Below, piece by piece: positions 1-8,375 of a stretch of DNA of 64,000 nucleotides. Source of the stretch: Candidatus Enterococcus moelleringii (GTDB taxonomy: Bacteria; Bacillota; Bacilli; Lactobacillales; Enterococcaceae); contig NZ_JAFREM010000003.1 of the NCBI RefSeq assembly GCF_017377575.1, positions 1 to 64,000 of the forward strand, read 5' to 3'. The notes below the pieces were generated by a model that worked only from the letters and a program-made list of their open reading frames with translations, was not told where the DNA came from and ran no database searches. The translations under genes and the position numbers were made by a program. Position 1 is the first letter of the stretch, and the number at the start of each line of letters is the position of its first letter.

Positions 1-156
1 TAATCTAAACATAGTGGAATGTAAATGTTGTAACATAGTTTTTAGGAGCTTTGATTTCATGGCATAATCTAAACATAATGGAATGTAAATTTAACAGGGG
101 ATAAATCTGCGTTAAGTTCGATCGAAGTCATAATCTAAATATATTGGAACGTAAAC
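1..156 (+). CRISPR. Trailer end of a CRISPR array, type I-B-like repeat
   Basis: Three copies of a roughly 28-30 nt repeat end at 26, 90 and 156, giving a 64-66 bp period. The core reads ATAATCTAAACATAATGG followed by AATGTAAAT. The first copy is cut by the window edge, the second is 61/63-90, and the third (127/129-156) is degenerate, ending GTAAAC instead of GTAAAT. The gaps of about 34-36 nt differ from each other, as spacers should. A degraded last repeat marks the trailer side, so leader and cas genes should lie to the left, outside the window. The length and the GTAAAT end resemble type I-B repeats such as those of Listeria; that subtype call is inference. Confidence 0.7.
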
Positions 157-252
157 AAAAATAGTACTTATCCATTAACCAACTCAACTGTTTTATCAAA
201 TTTTCAAAAGTTATTTTTAAAAGGGATTCAAACAATTTATCCATTCAACAAT

Positions 253-294
253 AAAGCCTATAAACGCTGTTAAATCAACGTTTATAGGCTTTTT
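253..294. terminator. Bidirectional terminator between CRISPR tail and guaA
   Basis: A 14-bp stem (253-266 with 280-293, core GCCTATAAACG) has a run of T on the plus side and a weaker T-rich tail on the minus side. It can end guaA on the minus strand and also stop CRISPR transcripts arriving on the plus strand. Confidence 0.75.
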
Positions 295-298
295 CAGG

Positions 299-1867
299 CT
301 ATTCCCACTCTACAGTCGCAGGTGGCTTGCTCGTAATATCATACACAATCCGGTTCACATGATCCACTTCATTTACAATCCGCACAGAGATCTTTTGCAA
401 GACATCCCATGGAATGCGAGCGAAGTCGGCAGTCATGCCATCAATAGAGGTTACTGCACGGATACCGACAGTGTAATCGTAGGTACGGCCGTCACCCATC
501 ACACCAACTGAACGGATACCTGGTAAGACAGTGAAGTATTGCCAGATGTCGCGGTCTAGGCCGGCATTAGCGATTTCTTCCCGTAAGATGGCATCGGATT
601 CGCGAACGACTTCCAATTTTTCTTCGGTGATTTCGCCAAGGACACGGATACCTAAGCCTGGTCCTGGGAATGGTTGGCGCCATACGATATCGTCAGGCAT
701 GCCAAGCTGCGTTCCTAGTTCGCGAACTTCGTCTTTGAACAAGGTGTTCAATGGTTCGATTAGTTCAAACTGCATATCTTCAGGTAATCCACCCACGTTA
801 TGGTGAGATTTGATTGTTTGAGCTGTTTCGGTTCCTGATTCGATCACGTCAGTGTACAACGTACCTTGAGCTAGGAAGGAAATGCCTTCTTCACCAGCAA
901 GCTTAGTTGCTTCGTCATCAAACAGGTAAACAAATTCGTTACCGATAATTTTGCGTTTTTCTTCTGGATCAGAAACGCCGTCTAATTTGTCTAAGAAACG
1001 TTTTTTAGCATCTACTCGGATAATGTTCAAGCCGAATTTTCCGCCTAAAGCTTCCATAACTTGTTCGCCTTCGCCTTTACGCAATAGACCATGATCCACA
1101 AAGATCGAAGTCAATTGGTCGCCGATGGCTTTTTGCAGCAACACGCCAACTACAGAAGAGTCCACGCCGCCGGATAGGCCTAGCAAGACTTTTTTGTCGC
1201 CGACTTGTTCGCGGATGCGAGCAATTTGCATGTCGATGAAGTTGTCCATGCTCCAGTCGCCTTTACATTGGCAAACTTCGTAAGCAAAGTGACGCAACAG
1301 GTCATTTCCGTATTCAGAATGGCGCACTTCCGCATGGTATTGGATACCGTAGAAGTTGCGGGTTGTATCTTGAATCGAAGCGATTGGGCAGTCCGCAGAA
1401 GTTGCGACTGTTTCAAATCCTTCAGGTACTTGAGTAACAAGGTCGCCGTGGCTCATCCAAACGGTTTGTTCTTTTGGTGTGCCTTCGAATAAAACGGCGT
1501 TGTCTGAAGTAACTTCTAGTAACGCTTTGCCGTATTCACGGTTTTGAGCAGGTTCAACTTTTCCGCCTAGGTTGTAGGTAATCAGCTGCATACCGTAACA
1601 AATACCTAAAACGGGAATGCCTAAGTCAAAGATCGCAGGATCAATCGAAAAGGCTCCTTCGTCATAGACACTGTTTGGTCCGCCGGAAAGGATAATTCCC
1701 TTTGGATTCATAGCTTTTACTTCTTCGGCAGTGATGCGGTGGCTCAATAATTCTGAGAACACACCGAATTCACGGATACGACGAGTGATCAATTGGTTAT
1801 ACTGGCTACCATAGTCAAGTACAATGATTTTTTCAACGTCTGTCATTTCGTTGGCAACGTTTGTCAC
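299..1867 (-). CDS. guaA: GMP synthase (glutamine-hydrolysing)
   Basis: Converts XMP to GMP using glutamine and ATP in the cytosol. The 522-residue product has the usual family length. The N-terminal class I glutamine amidotransferase domain has the nucleophile Cys90 in GICYGMQ and a later YHAEVRH segment carrying the His/Glu of the triad. The ATP pyrophosphatase domain has the PP-loop SGGVDSS near residue 233, and the C-terminal dimerisation domain ends KPPATVEWE. The start codon is GTG at 1867, preceded by AGAGGGA at a good distance; no purine riboswitch is evident upstream. It is monocistronic, bounded by terminators on both sides. Confidence 0.97.
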   Translation of the reverse strand: MTNVANEMTDVEKIIVLDYGSQYNQLITRRIREFGVFSELLSHRITAEEVKAMNPKGIILSGGPNSVYDEGAFSIDPAIFDLGIPVLGICYGMQLITYNLGGKVEPAQNREYGKALLEVTSDNAVLFEGTPKEQTVWMSHGDLVTQVPEGFETVATSADCPIASIQDTTRNFYGIQYHAEVRHSEYGNDLLRHFAYEVCQCKGDWSMDNFIDMQIARIREQVGDKKVLLGLSGGVDSSVVGVLLQKAIGDQLTSIFVDHGLLRKGEGEQVMEALGGKFGLNIIRVDAKKRFLDKLDGVSDPEEKRKIIGNEFVYLFDDEATKLAGEEGISFLAQGTLYTDVIESGTETAQTIKSHHNVGGLPEDMQFELIEPLNTLFKDEVRELGTQLGMPDDIVWRQPFPGPGLGIRVLGEITEEKLEVVRESDAILREEIANAGLDRDIWQYFTVLPGIRSVGVMGDGRTYDYTVGIRAVTSIDGMTADFARIPWDVLQKISVRIVNEVDHVNRIVYDITSKPPATVEWE

Positions 1868-1898
1868 AATTATTCCCTCTATTCTTATAGTTTTATTT

Positions 1899-1926
1899 CA
1901 AAAGCAGGGCGAACCCTGCTTTTTTT
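1899..1926. terminator. Terminator between coaA and guaA
   Basis: AAAGCAGGG/CCCTGCTTT stem with a 4-nt loop and T/A runs on both sides. It lies upstream of guaA and downstream of coaA, so it probably ends the coaA transcript. Confidence 0.7.
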
Positions 1927-1940
1927 AACGGTTGTTGTCC

Positions 1941-1996
1941 GGCGTTCCAAACTAGCTTAGCATAAGTGCATGAAAGCTTAGCGAGTTTACGAAGCC
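1941..1996. repeat. Short intergenic hairpin element, MITE-like ends
   Basis: Arms 1941-1961 and 1976-1996 are imperfect inverted repeats of 21 bp (left begins GGCGTTCCAAACTAGCTT, right ends AGTTTACGAAGCC) around a 14-nt loop. The same ends bound a longer element at 29031-29277, so this looks like an internally deleted copy. Confidence 0.6.
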
Positions 1997-2004
1997 TTTC
2001 TTAA

Positions 2005-2928
2005 TTAATACTTCCGCAAATACACTTCATCAATCATATGATGGGGTGCCTTGTGCATGATAATATCAGCTCGGCCGCGAGTTGGCAAGATGTACTCTTC
2101 TAAATTAACCAAATTCACTCTTTGCCACACATCTTCCGCCATATCCAAGGCAGCTCTGCGATTGCCAATGGCATATTCATAATAATAGTTTTCTGGATCT
2201 TGGAAGGCAGTATCCAGCAAGGATTCAAAACGCTCCAAGTACCATTTTTCAATCAAATCCGGATCAGCATCGACAAAAACGGAGAAGTCGAAAAAGTCGC
2301 TGACGTAAATTTGCTGGTTGGCCGGCAGCTGCAGGGTATTAATCCCTTCAACAATCAAAATGTCCGGCTGATGAATGGTTTCAAATTCGCCTTCCACAAT
2401 ATCGTACACATTATGGGAGTAAATCGGAATCTGAATGTTTTCCTGGCCGGATTTAACTTCATTTAAGAAGGTAATCAGTTTTTCCATGTCATAGCTTTCC
2501 GGGAAGCCTTTGCGGTCCATAATGCCCCGCTCCTCCAACACCTTGTTGGGGTAAAGAAATCCGTCAGTGGTAATCAGCTGTACCCGCTGGTGTTTAAACA
2601 AACGACCCAGCAAGGTCTGCAGCAGACGGGCGGTGGTACTTTTGCCGACAGCAACACTTCCGGCAATACCGATGATGAACGGCGGCATTTTTACGTATTT
2701 ATGTAAGAAAAGCCCCTTACTTAAACTGAGAGATTCCGCTTCTTTCTTATATAGATGGATCAGATGACACAACGGAATATAGACGTCTTCCACATCCTTC
2801 ATGGAAATACGGTCATTTAAGCTTCGGATACTGTCCAATTCTTCTTCGGTCAAAGGGGTATGTCCGCTGGTGTAGAAATCCTGCCACTGCTCCCGCGGAA
2901 TACGATAGTAATTCATCTTATCTTTCAT
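2005..2928 (-). CDS. coaA: Type I pantothenate kinase
   Basis: Phosphorylates pantothenate, the first and controlling step of coenzyme A synthesis. The 307-residue protein has the P-loop GSVAVGKST at residues 90-98 and the type I signature regions DGFLYPN and VEGINTLQ; length is close to the usual 310-316. The ATG at 2928 sits 5 nt from a perfect AAAGGAGG. A downstream in-frame ATG (fifth codon) is less well placed. It is transcribed alone, ending at the terminator near 1900. Many Firmicutes use type II or III enzymes instead, but the type I sequence here is unambiguous. Confidence 0.95.
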   Translation of the reverse strand: MKDKMNYYRIPREQWQDFYTSGHTPLTEEELDSIRSLNDRISMKDVEDVYIPLCHLIHLYKKEAESLSLSKGLFLHKYVKMPPFIIGIAGSVAVGKSTTARLLQTLLGRLFKHQRVQLITTDGFLYPNKVLEERGIMDRKGFPESYDMEKLITFLNEVKSGQENIQIPIYSHNVYDIVEGEFETIHQPDILIVEGINTLQLPANQQIYVSDFFDFSVFVDADPDLIEKWYLERFESLLDTAFQDPENYYYEYAIGNRRAALDMAEDVWQRVNLVNLEEYILPTRGRADIIMHKAPHHMIDEVYLRKY

Positions 2929-3177
2929 TGGGACCTCCTTTGATAACTGCGCTTAATTTTATCATAAAAAGGCACTTCTCTGTTGCGGTTTTGCTAGAAA
3001 ACCGAATATTTTTCTACTATTAGAAAGCTATACGTCATTTTAGCCGAAAAATACCAGAGAAAGCTATCGAAATGCCGCCAGTTTCATTCATTTTTTAGAA
3101 TTTATCGGCAAAAGGGTCCGATACAGTATGAACGCTCGGTTCGTGCTATCATAGTAGAAAAAGAGGAGGCTATTTTA

Positions 3178-3759
3178 ATGAACAAAATTGCATTATATGG
3201 CGACAGCTTAATGACCGGCTTGATGAATGGCGAGCCCAGCGATATTCTCAACAACTATGTCATCGATGAACTAACGGGTATGGGCTTTCCTGGCTACGAA
3301 ATTTTAAAATTTGGTCGTCGCGGCGAAGGTTCGGCAGAAGGTCTGGAGCGCCTAGATGAGGTAGTGGCTGCCAACCCTGATTTTGTAGTGATTTGTTTTG
3401 GCACCAATGATTCCATTAAACACAAGGACCCGGTGGAAACCTACGGCGACAATCTGCGTAAATTGGTGGAAGCTTTCCCAGCTGAAAAAGTCATCGTCCT
3501 AACACCAGGCTACGTAAATGTCGCAATCCGCACCGAAGCTGACAATGATCGCCAGCAGGCTTATGCCGAAATGGCAAAAGAAGTAGCTGCTGAAAAAGGC
3601 GTGAACGTGATTGATTTGTATCACCACATGACGATTTACCCTGAGCCAAATGAATTCCTGCAGGACGACGGCTTGCATCCATCTAACGAAGGCTATCATT
3701 TCTTAGGCGCCTTGATTGCCCGCGATATTAAAAACAAACTGCTGGAAGTGCAAAACTAG
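3178..3759 (+). CDS. GDSL/SGNH-family esterase or lipase
   Basis: A 193-residue hydrolase of the SGNH fold. Block I is YGDSL with Ser10 as nucleophile, block III is CFGTND with Asn77, and block V is DDGLHPSNEGY with Asp164 and His167 completing the triad. There is no signal peptide, so it should be cytosolic. RBS GAGGAGG precedes the ATG. The physiological ester is not predictable; related proteins deacylate phospholipids, acetylated sugars or thioesters. It is followed by a separate promoter, so it is probably monocistronic. Confidence 0.88.
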   Translation: MNKIALYGDSLMTGLMNGEPSDILNNYVIDELTGMGFPGYEILKFGRRGEGSAEGLERLDEVVAANPDFVVICFGTNDSIKHKDPVETYGDNLRKLVEAFPAEKVIVLTPGYVNVAIRTEADNDRQQAYAEMAKEVAAEKGVNVIDLYHHMTIYPEPNEFLQDDGLHPSNEGYHFLGALIARDIKNKLLEVQN

Positions 3760-3770
3760 CCGGCCTGCTC

Positions 3771-3799
3771 TTGACTCTCCAAGCGGCAAAATGTAAAGT
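3771..3799 (+). promoter_or_regulatory. Sigma-A promoter for the RsmC-like gene
   Basis: TTGACT at 3771-3776 and TAAAGT at 3794-3799 are separated by 17 bp, about 40 bp before the ATG at 3841. Confidence 0.55.
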
Positions 3800-3840
3800 C
3801 AGAGAGAAGACGTGAAAAACTTATTGAACAAGGAGACACC

Positions 3841-4446
3841 ATGACCAATCATTATTATTCAGAAAATCCCGAAACAGCCCACGACCTGGAAAAATGGTCC
3901 TTTGAGCTGCTGGGTAAAAATTTCCAATTTGTGACTGACAGCGGTGTGTTTTCCCGCCAAACGGTGGACTACGGTTCCCGTGTGCTGATCGAACAATTCG
4001 ATAACAACGACTTGCCGGAAGGGACGATCCTGGATGTCGGCTGCGGCTATGGCCCCATCGGCTTGGCACTGGCTTATAGTACCGATCGTCAAGTAGAAAT
4101 GATCGATGTAAACAATCGTGCCGTTGCCTTAGCGCAAGAAAATGCCCAGCGCAACGAGCTAACAGAACAAACCGATATCCATCAGTCCAATATTTATGAG
4201 GACCTGCATCAGGAAAGCTATGCGGCGATTGTCACCAACCCGCCAATTCGAGCTGGCAAAAAAGTCGTGCATCAGATTTTAGCCGATGCCGCGCCATTAC
4301 TGAAAACTGGCGGCACCTTGACCGCAGTAATTCAAAAGAAACAAGGGGCACCTAGCGCCAAAAGCAAGATGGAGGAAGTCTTCGGCAATGCCGAGATTGT
4401 TTCCAAGGATAAAGGCTATTACATTTTACGGAGTGTGAAGGAATAG
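3841..4446 (+). CDS. Class I SAM methyltransferase, RsmC/YbxB-like
   Basis: A 201-residue MTS-domain methyltransferase. Motif I is LDVGCGYGPIG (about residues 64-74). The catalytic NPP motif is TNPPIRAGK at 132-140, the form seen in RsmC-type rRNA guanine-N2 methyltransferases. It lacks the duplicated N-terminal half of E. coli RsmC, as is normal for the short Firmicutes YbxB form. RBS AAGGAGA precedes the ATG. The substrate is inferred to be 16S rRNA; it could act on another RNA. Confidence 0.85.
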   Translation: MTNHYYSENPETAHDLEKWSFELLGKNFQFVTDSGVFSRQTVDYGSRVLIEQFDNNDLPEGTILDVGCGYGPIGLALAYSTDRQVEMIDVNNRAVALAQENAQRNELTEQTDIHQSNIYEDLHQESYAAIVTNPPIRAGKKVVHQILADAAPLLKTGGTLTAVIQKKQGAPSAKSKMEEVFGNAEIVSKDKGYYILRSVKE

Positions 4447-4451
4447 AACAG

Positions 4452-4482
4452 AAGCTGTCACAGGTTGGTGGCAGCTTTTGTT
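4452..4482 (+). terminator. Terminator after the methyltransferase gene
   Basis: AAGCTGTCAC/GTGGCAGCTT stem followed by TTTGTTCTT. Confidence 0.75.
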
Positions 4483-4543
4483 CTTATTTATTTTAATGAG
4501 AAGTGCCGCTGCTATTTCTTTTTCAGCAATTAACCCGAAAGAC

Positions 4544-4604
4544 TTGCAGGATAGGAAAGAATAACGGTATAATCACATTGGATCGATAAAAATCACAAAT
4601 GTGA
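4544..4604 (+). promoter_or_regulatory. sorC promoter with SorC-type operator
   Basis: TTGCAG (4544-4549), an 18-bp spacer and TATAAT (4568-4573) form a sigma-A promoter. The inverted repeat TCACAAATGTGA at 4593-4604 lies just downstream of the expected start point. The same motif flanks the sorbose operon promoter, which argues for autoregulation by the SorC-family protein encoded next. Confidence 0.65.
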
Positions 4605-4636
4605 CAGAGGGGTTGTTTAGGAAAGGAGGAATTACT

Positions 4637-5584
4637 ATGTACAAAGATGAAGATAAATTACTGGTTCGGATAGCCGAGATGTATTACCAAGAGGACAAGA
4701 ACCAGAGCCAGATTTCGAAAGAATTAAATATCCACCGCAGTACCATCAGCCGATTGTTAAAGCGTTCCCGCAATGAAGGGATTGTCACGATTTCCATTAA
4801 TTACGACAAAGCAGGCACTTATGATTTAGAAAAACAGCTGCAAGAAAAGTTCAAGCTGAAAAAGGCGATTATTGTGCCAGCCGCTTCGGATTTAAACCGG
4901 ACACAAAAGGACAAGCTGTTGGCCAACGGTGTAGGAGAATACTTAGGAGAAATTTTAGCCGACGACATGATTATTGGTTTTTCCTGGGGGGAAACCATGT
5001 CAGCCATCCCGGAAGGCTTAGGCAGCTACAATGTAAATAACATTACTTGTATTCCTATGATTGGCGGACCATCTGGGCGTCTAATCAGCGACTATCATGT
5101 GAATACGATTGCCTATGAAGCATCGAAAAAATTGAACGGCCGGGCCTTGATGATTGATTCGCCAGCTTTTCCTGAGACAGTTTCTTTGAAAAAGGCTTTG
5201 ATGGAAAATGAATTCAATCAAGAGCTGATCGATTATTGGCGCAAGCTAGATATCGCCATCTTAGGGATCGGCAGCCCAATTTTGCAGATGAACGAAAGCT
5301 GGAAGCAGTTCTATGGTGAAGACGTGCTGGCTTATTTAGAAGGTCAAAAAGTCATTGGGGACGTGGTTTCACGTTTTTACAACAGTGACGGACAGCATAT
5401 TGATAACGAACTGGACGATCGTCTGATCGGCATTGATATCACTGATTTGAAACGGACACCGTATCGGATTGGCATAGCAGCCTTAGCGGATAAAGCCGAA
5501 GCGATTGCTAGTGCTTTGAAGGGCGAGTACATCAATGTCTTGGTAACAACCGAAGAGACCGCACAGGAAGTATTGAAGAGATAG
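4637..5584 (+). CDS. sorC: SorC/DeoR-family sugar-binding transcriptional regulator
   Basis: A 315-residue regulator with an N-terminal helix-turn-helix (QSQISKELNIHRSTISRLL, about residues 22-40) and a C-terminal SorC sugar-phosphate-binding domain containing LADDMIIGFSWGETM and CIPMIGGPSG. The ATG at 4637 is chosen because AAAGGAGG ends 7 nt before it; an upstream in-frame GTG at 4601 lies inside the operator and lacks an RBS. It is separated by two genes from the L-sorbose-type operon at 7566, but the shared TCACAAATGTGA sites link them. The close relative DeoR of Bacillus also belongs to this family, so control of the deo genes cannot be fully excluded; no such site is seen at pdp. Confidence 0.82.
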   Translation: MYKDEDKLLVRIAEMYYQEDKNQSQISKELNIHRSTISRLLKRSRNEGIVTISINYDKAGTYDLEKQLQEKFKLKKAIIVPAASDLNRTQKDKLLANGVGEYLGEILADDMIIGFSWGETMSAIPEGLGSYNVNNITCIPMIGGPSGRLISDYHVNTIAYEASKKLNGRALMIDSPAFPETVSLKKALMENEFNQELIDYWRKLDIAILGIGSPILQMNESWKQFYGEDVLAYLEGQKVIGDVVSRFYNSDGQHIDNELDDRLIGIDITDLKRTPYRIGIAALADKAEAIASALKGEYINVLVTTEETAQEVLKR

Positions 5585-5587
5585 GGC

Positions 5588-5745
5588 TGCCAGTCGTGCT
5601 TTTCGCATTATATAAAGATAGAAACCAAAATAATCAAATGTAGCTTTACCATGAGACGAGAAGTTTAGCACGATGGTATGCGTATGAAGATGGAACTCAT
5701 TTTTCCGGTTTTTGGAAAAATGAATCCCCTAAAATGAGCTAGCTG
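5588..5745. repeat. Degenerate intergenic repeat, copy A
   Basis: Shares with 21488-21656 and 29048-29183 a left edge like TGCCAGTnnnnCTTTT, a middle block GATGGTATGCGTATGAAGAT, an A/T hairpin and a right edge GAGCTAGCTG. No coding potential is apparent. It occupies most of the gap 5585-5845. Confidence 0.5.
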
Positions 5746-5845
5746 CCTGTCTCTTTTTTAACACAGCAAGCAAAACATTTTGCGCAATTAAACAATCTAT
5801 CACCGCAATAGTGGTGTTGACCGGCTTTCCAAAGGAGGGGTAGTT

Positions 5846-6712
5846 ATGCAAATCATTCGACTACTGCAAACGACACTAATTCTATTGAATCGTAAAAAGG
5901 TTACAGCAAAAGAGTTGGCCGAGCGTTTTGAAGTTACGCCTCGCACGATTTACCGGGATGTGGATGTGCTGAGCTTGGCAGGGATTCCCGTCTATTCAGT
6001 TAAAGGACGCAACGGCGGAATCTATTTGGAGGAATCTTTTCAGGTAGATAACACCTTGATGGAACAAGAACAGGATGATCTGCTTTTGGCGCTGCATTTG
6101 TTGCAATCCATCGGTTTAGCGGATACGGAAAAATTGATGGAAAAGCTGGGCAGCGTCTACGATTGGAGCGACTGGCTGTCAGTGGATTTAAGTCAGGAGG
6201 GCTCCACCAGCAGCGAAACTTTTCTACAGCTGAAGCAGGCTCTGTTCAGCGAAAAGGAAATCCAATTCACCTATTACACGGAATATGGTCAAACCCGCTT
6301 GATTAAAGCTGCACCGAAACGCATTTTGTACAAATACCAGACTTGGTACCTATTAGCCTATCAGCTAGATCAAGAAAAATGGCAGCTTTATCCGTTACAG
6401 CGGGTAAAACAAGTCGTGCTAGGCGAAAAAATCCACGGTACTTTGCCGCCGGAAGAATTGGATTTTCCCAGAATTGCCGTTCGCCTGCGCTTCAGCAAAC
6501 GAATCGCCTACAAACGCTACGACGAATTTGCCGATTTACCGCTAGTAGATAATCCCGACAGCAGCTTTGAAACCACCATGGAGTTTGCTGTGTTTGATGA
6601 TTTGTATCGCTTTTTGCTGCCGCTGGGAAAAAATGTGCAGATTTTGGAGCCGCAATGGGTGAAGGAGAAGATTGTCGCTTATACCCAATCTTTTTTGGAA
6701 AACCAGCTTTAA
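5846..6712 (+). CDS. HTH-WYL transcriptional regulator (YafY-like)
   Basis: A 288-residue protein with an N-terminal DeoR-like winged helix (VTAKELAERFEVTPRTIYRD, about residues 18-37). The C-terminal WYL domain follows, with WYLLAYQLDQEKWQLYPLQR giving the signature tryptophan-tyrosine-leucine. RBS AAGGAGGGG precedes the ATG. WYL regulators sense diverse ligands. The next gene, 57 bp downstream, encodes a GyrI-like ligand-binding protein, a pairing that suggests the two respond to the same small molecule; the ligand is unknown. Confidence 0.87.
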   Translation: MQIIRLLQTTLILLNRKKVTAKELAERFEVTPRTIYRDVDVLSLAGIPVYSVKGRNGGIYLEESFQVDNTLMEQEQDDLLLALHLLQSIGLADTEKLMEKLGSVYDWSDWLSVDLSQEGSTSSETFLQLKQALFSEKEIQFTYYTEYGQTRLIKAAPKRILYKYQTWYLLAYQLDQEKWQLYPLQRVKQVVLGEKIHGTLPPEELDFPRIAVRLRFSKRIAYKRYDEFADLPLVDNPDSSFETTMEFAVFDDLYRFLLPLGKNVQILEPQWVKEKIVAYTQSFLENQL

Positions 6713-6769
6713 TATGACATGTTCTGGCACTTTCATCCGGTATGATGAAAGAAAAGGAGGCGCCAAACA

Positions 6770-7237
6770 ATGAAATTTGAACAGATTACTAAACCCGAGC
6801 AATGGATTGTCTCACAAACCTTTACCATTAGTGTTGAAGAAATTCCGCAAATCATCGGTCCCACCTTCATGAAATTAGCTGGAATGATTCAAATCAACGG
6901 CGGAAAGATTTTAAGCACTCCCTTTGTTTCCTACAAAAACATGCAGGAAGAAGGGCAGATGGATGAATCGGCGATTGAAATGGAGATCGGTTTCCCTTTG
7001 GCCGAAAAGATCGAGGTTGCCGAAGAAGTCGATTGTTACCGGCTGCCATCTTATCAAGCCCTGTCGGCATTGTATATCGGCCGTTACGAAGACATGACTG
7101 GCATCTATCTAGAGATGCTGGCTGAGATTAAAAAATTGGATCACAAATTTTTAGGTGTTGCTTACGAGTACTACCTAAGCGACGAAGAAATCCCACCGGA
7201 AAAGCAGGAAACAATTTTAGAACTAGTATACGAATAA
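6770..7237 (+). CDS. GyrI-like / effector-binding domain protein
   Basis: A 155-residue stand-alone GyrI-like domain with the family's duplicated beta-alpha-beta arrangement. Recognisable parts are FVSYKNMQEEG, MEIGFPLAEKI and LPSYQALSALYIGRYEDM, which align with the SOUL/GyrI family in which a conserved Glu sits in the ligand pocket. There is no DNA-binding domain, so it is probably a ligand-binding or hydrolase partner of the WYL regulator upstream. RBS AAAGGAGG precedes the ATG and a strong terminator follows. Confidence 0.78.
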   Translation: MKFEQITKPEQWIVSQTFTISVEEIPQIIGPTFMKLAGMIQINGGKILSTPFVSYKNMQEEGQMDESAIEMEIGFPLAEKIEVAEEVDCYRLPSYQALSALYIGRYEDMTGIYLEMLAEIKKLDHKFLGVAYEYYLSDEEIPPEKQETILELVYE

Positions 7238-7242
7238 GGGCT

Positions 7243-7278
7243 AGACGACTAAGCGTAAAAACTTAGTCGTCTTTTTTT
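7243..7278 (+). terminator. Terminator after the WYL/GyrI pair
   Basis: AGACGACTAAG/CTTAGTCGTCT stem with a T7 tail. Confidence 0.9.
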
Positions 7279-7439
7279 GCCAGTTCCACTTTTCCCAGTG
7301 TATTTAGTGAGAAAAAAATAACCAAATAACCAACTAACGATGATTCGTGCAGTCTAGTGGGAGGTAGCTGCTCTTTTTAGGAACCAAAAGAATTCTCATA
7401 ACACATCACAATCACCTAAGTGAATTATCCAACAGCCTA

Positions 7440-7549
7440 GCACAAATGTGATTAGTCAATAAATAAATTGCAATAATCTATTGACAACGTTTTCTTTGAG
7501 GTCTAGAATACTACTTGTAACAAACGTTAAAAAGAAATCACAAATGTGT
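7440..7549 (+). promoter_or_regulatory. Sorbose operon promoter with two SorC operators and a cre box
   Basis: TTGACA (7481-7486) and TAGAAT (7504-7509) are 17 bp apart. GCACAAATGTGA (7440-7451) lies upstream of the -35 and TCACAAATGTGT (7538-7549) lies between the -10 and the first gene. TGACAACGTTTTCT (7482-7495) matches the CcpA cre consensus with one mismatch and overlaps the -35, so glucose repression is expected. A weaker TCACCTAAGTGA sits at 7412-7423. The rest of the gap (7279-7411) holds only a diverged fragment of the intergenic repeat family (about 7278-7370). Confidence 0.72.
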
Positions 7550-7565
7550 AAAAAGAGGTGTAAGG

Positions 7566-8366
7566 ATGGATTGGTTAGAAATTTCAGGTAAAACAGTCGT
7601 GGTAACAGGCGGTTCTTCAGGCATTGGTGCAGCAATCGTCAAAGCATTGTGCGAATTAGGCGTACAGGTAGTCAATGCCGATTTACGAGAAGGCAGCTTC
7701 CAGCACGAAAATCTTTTATTCAGCACCACAAATGTGACAGACCCAGCATCAGTACAAAAAACAGTTGATCTGGCGATGGAAACCTTCGGCAAAATCGACG
7801 GACTGGTGAACAACGCCGGGATCAACATCCCTGCATTGCTGGTAGATGAAAAGCAAACCGAAAATGGGAAATTTGAAATCAACGAAAACATTTTTAGCAA
7901 AATGATCGGCATCAATCAAAAGGGCGTCTACTTGATGGGGCAGGCAGTCGGACGGGAAATGGTCAAGCAAGGCTCTGGTGTCATCATTAACATGTCCTCT
8001 GAATGCGGTTTGGAAGGTTCCGAAGGTCAAAGCGTCTATGCAGCAACCAAGGCGGCGGTCAACAGCTTCACGCGATCATGGGCGAAAGAACTGGGTAAAA
8101 AAGGGGTTCGAGTAGTCGGCGTGGCACCAGGCATCATGGAAGAAACCGGCTTGCGAACGATCGAATACGAAACAGCTTTAGCCTACACTCGCGGCATCAC
8201 AGTTGAGCAATTGCGGGCGGGTTACACCAACACCAAAACGATCCCAATTGGTCGGGACGGAAAATTAACTGAAGTGGCGGATGTGGTTGCCTATTTTATT
8301 TCCGATCGTTCCAGCTATGTTGATGGCGTCACTTTGAATGTAGCCGGCGGAAAAACGAGAGGATAG
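7566..8366 (+). CDS. sorD: Sorbitol-6-phosphate 2-dehydrogenase (SDR family)
   Basis: A 266-residue short-chain dehydrogenase. The NAD-binding GGSSGIG lies at about 16-22, NNAG near 81, the catalytic Tyr/Lys are in YAATK, and the C-terminus is VDGVTLNVAGG. In L-sorbose catabolism it oxidises sorbitol-6-phosphate to fructose-6-phosphate. The assignment rests on family resemblance to Lactobacillus and Klebsiella sorbose-operon enzymes and on the gene order SDR, EIIA, EIIB, EIIC, EIID, SorE. An internal operator-like site lies at 7726-7737. RBS AGAGGTG precedes the ATG. Confidence 0.82.
   Translation: MDWLEISGKTVVVTGGSSGIGAAIVKALCELGVQVVNADLREGSFQHENLLFSTTNVTDPASVQKTVDLAMETFGKIDGLVNNAGINIPALLVDEKQTENGKFEINENIFSKMIGINQKGVYLMGQAVGREMVKQGSGVIINMSSECGLEGSEGQSVYAATKAAVNSFTRSWAKELGKKGVRVVGVAPGIMEETGLRTIEYETALAYTRGITVEQLRAGYTNTKTIPIGRDGKLTEVADVVAYFISDRSSYVDGVTLNVAGGKTRG
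7726..7737. promoter_or_regulatory. Intragenic SorC-type operator
   Basis: CCACAAATGTGA, a fourth copy of the inverted repeat, lies about 160 bp inside the first gene. Placed this way it could support DNA looping with the promoter sites. Chance occurrence within coding sequence is possible. Confidence 0.45.
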
Positions 8367-8375
8367 GTGACTGAA

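Noticed and set aside
1-156. Type II-A CRISPR typical of enterococci
   Set aside because: Repeat is about 30 nt and lacks the 36-nt GTTTTAG...AAAC form.
1868-2004. Purine riboswitch upstream of guaA
   Set aside because: The leader is short and lacks the conserved junction sequences; only a terminator and the hairpin repeat are present.
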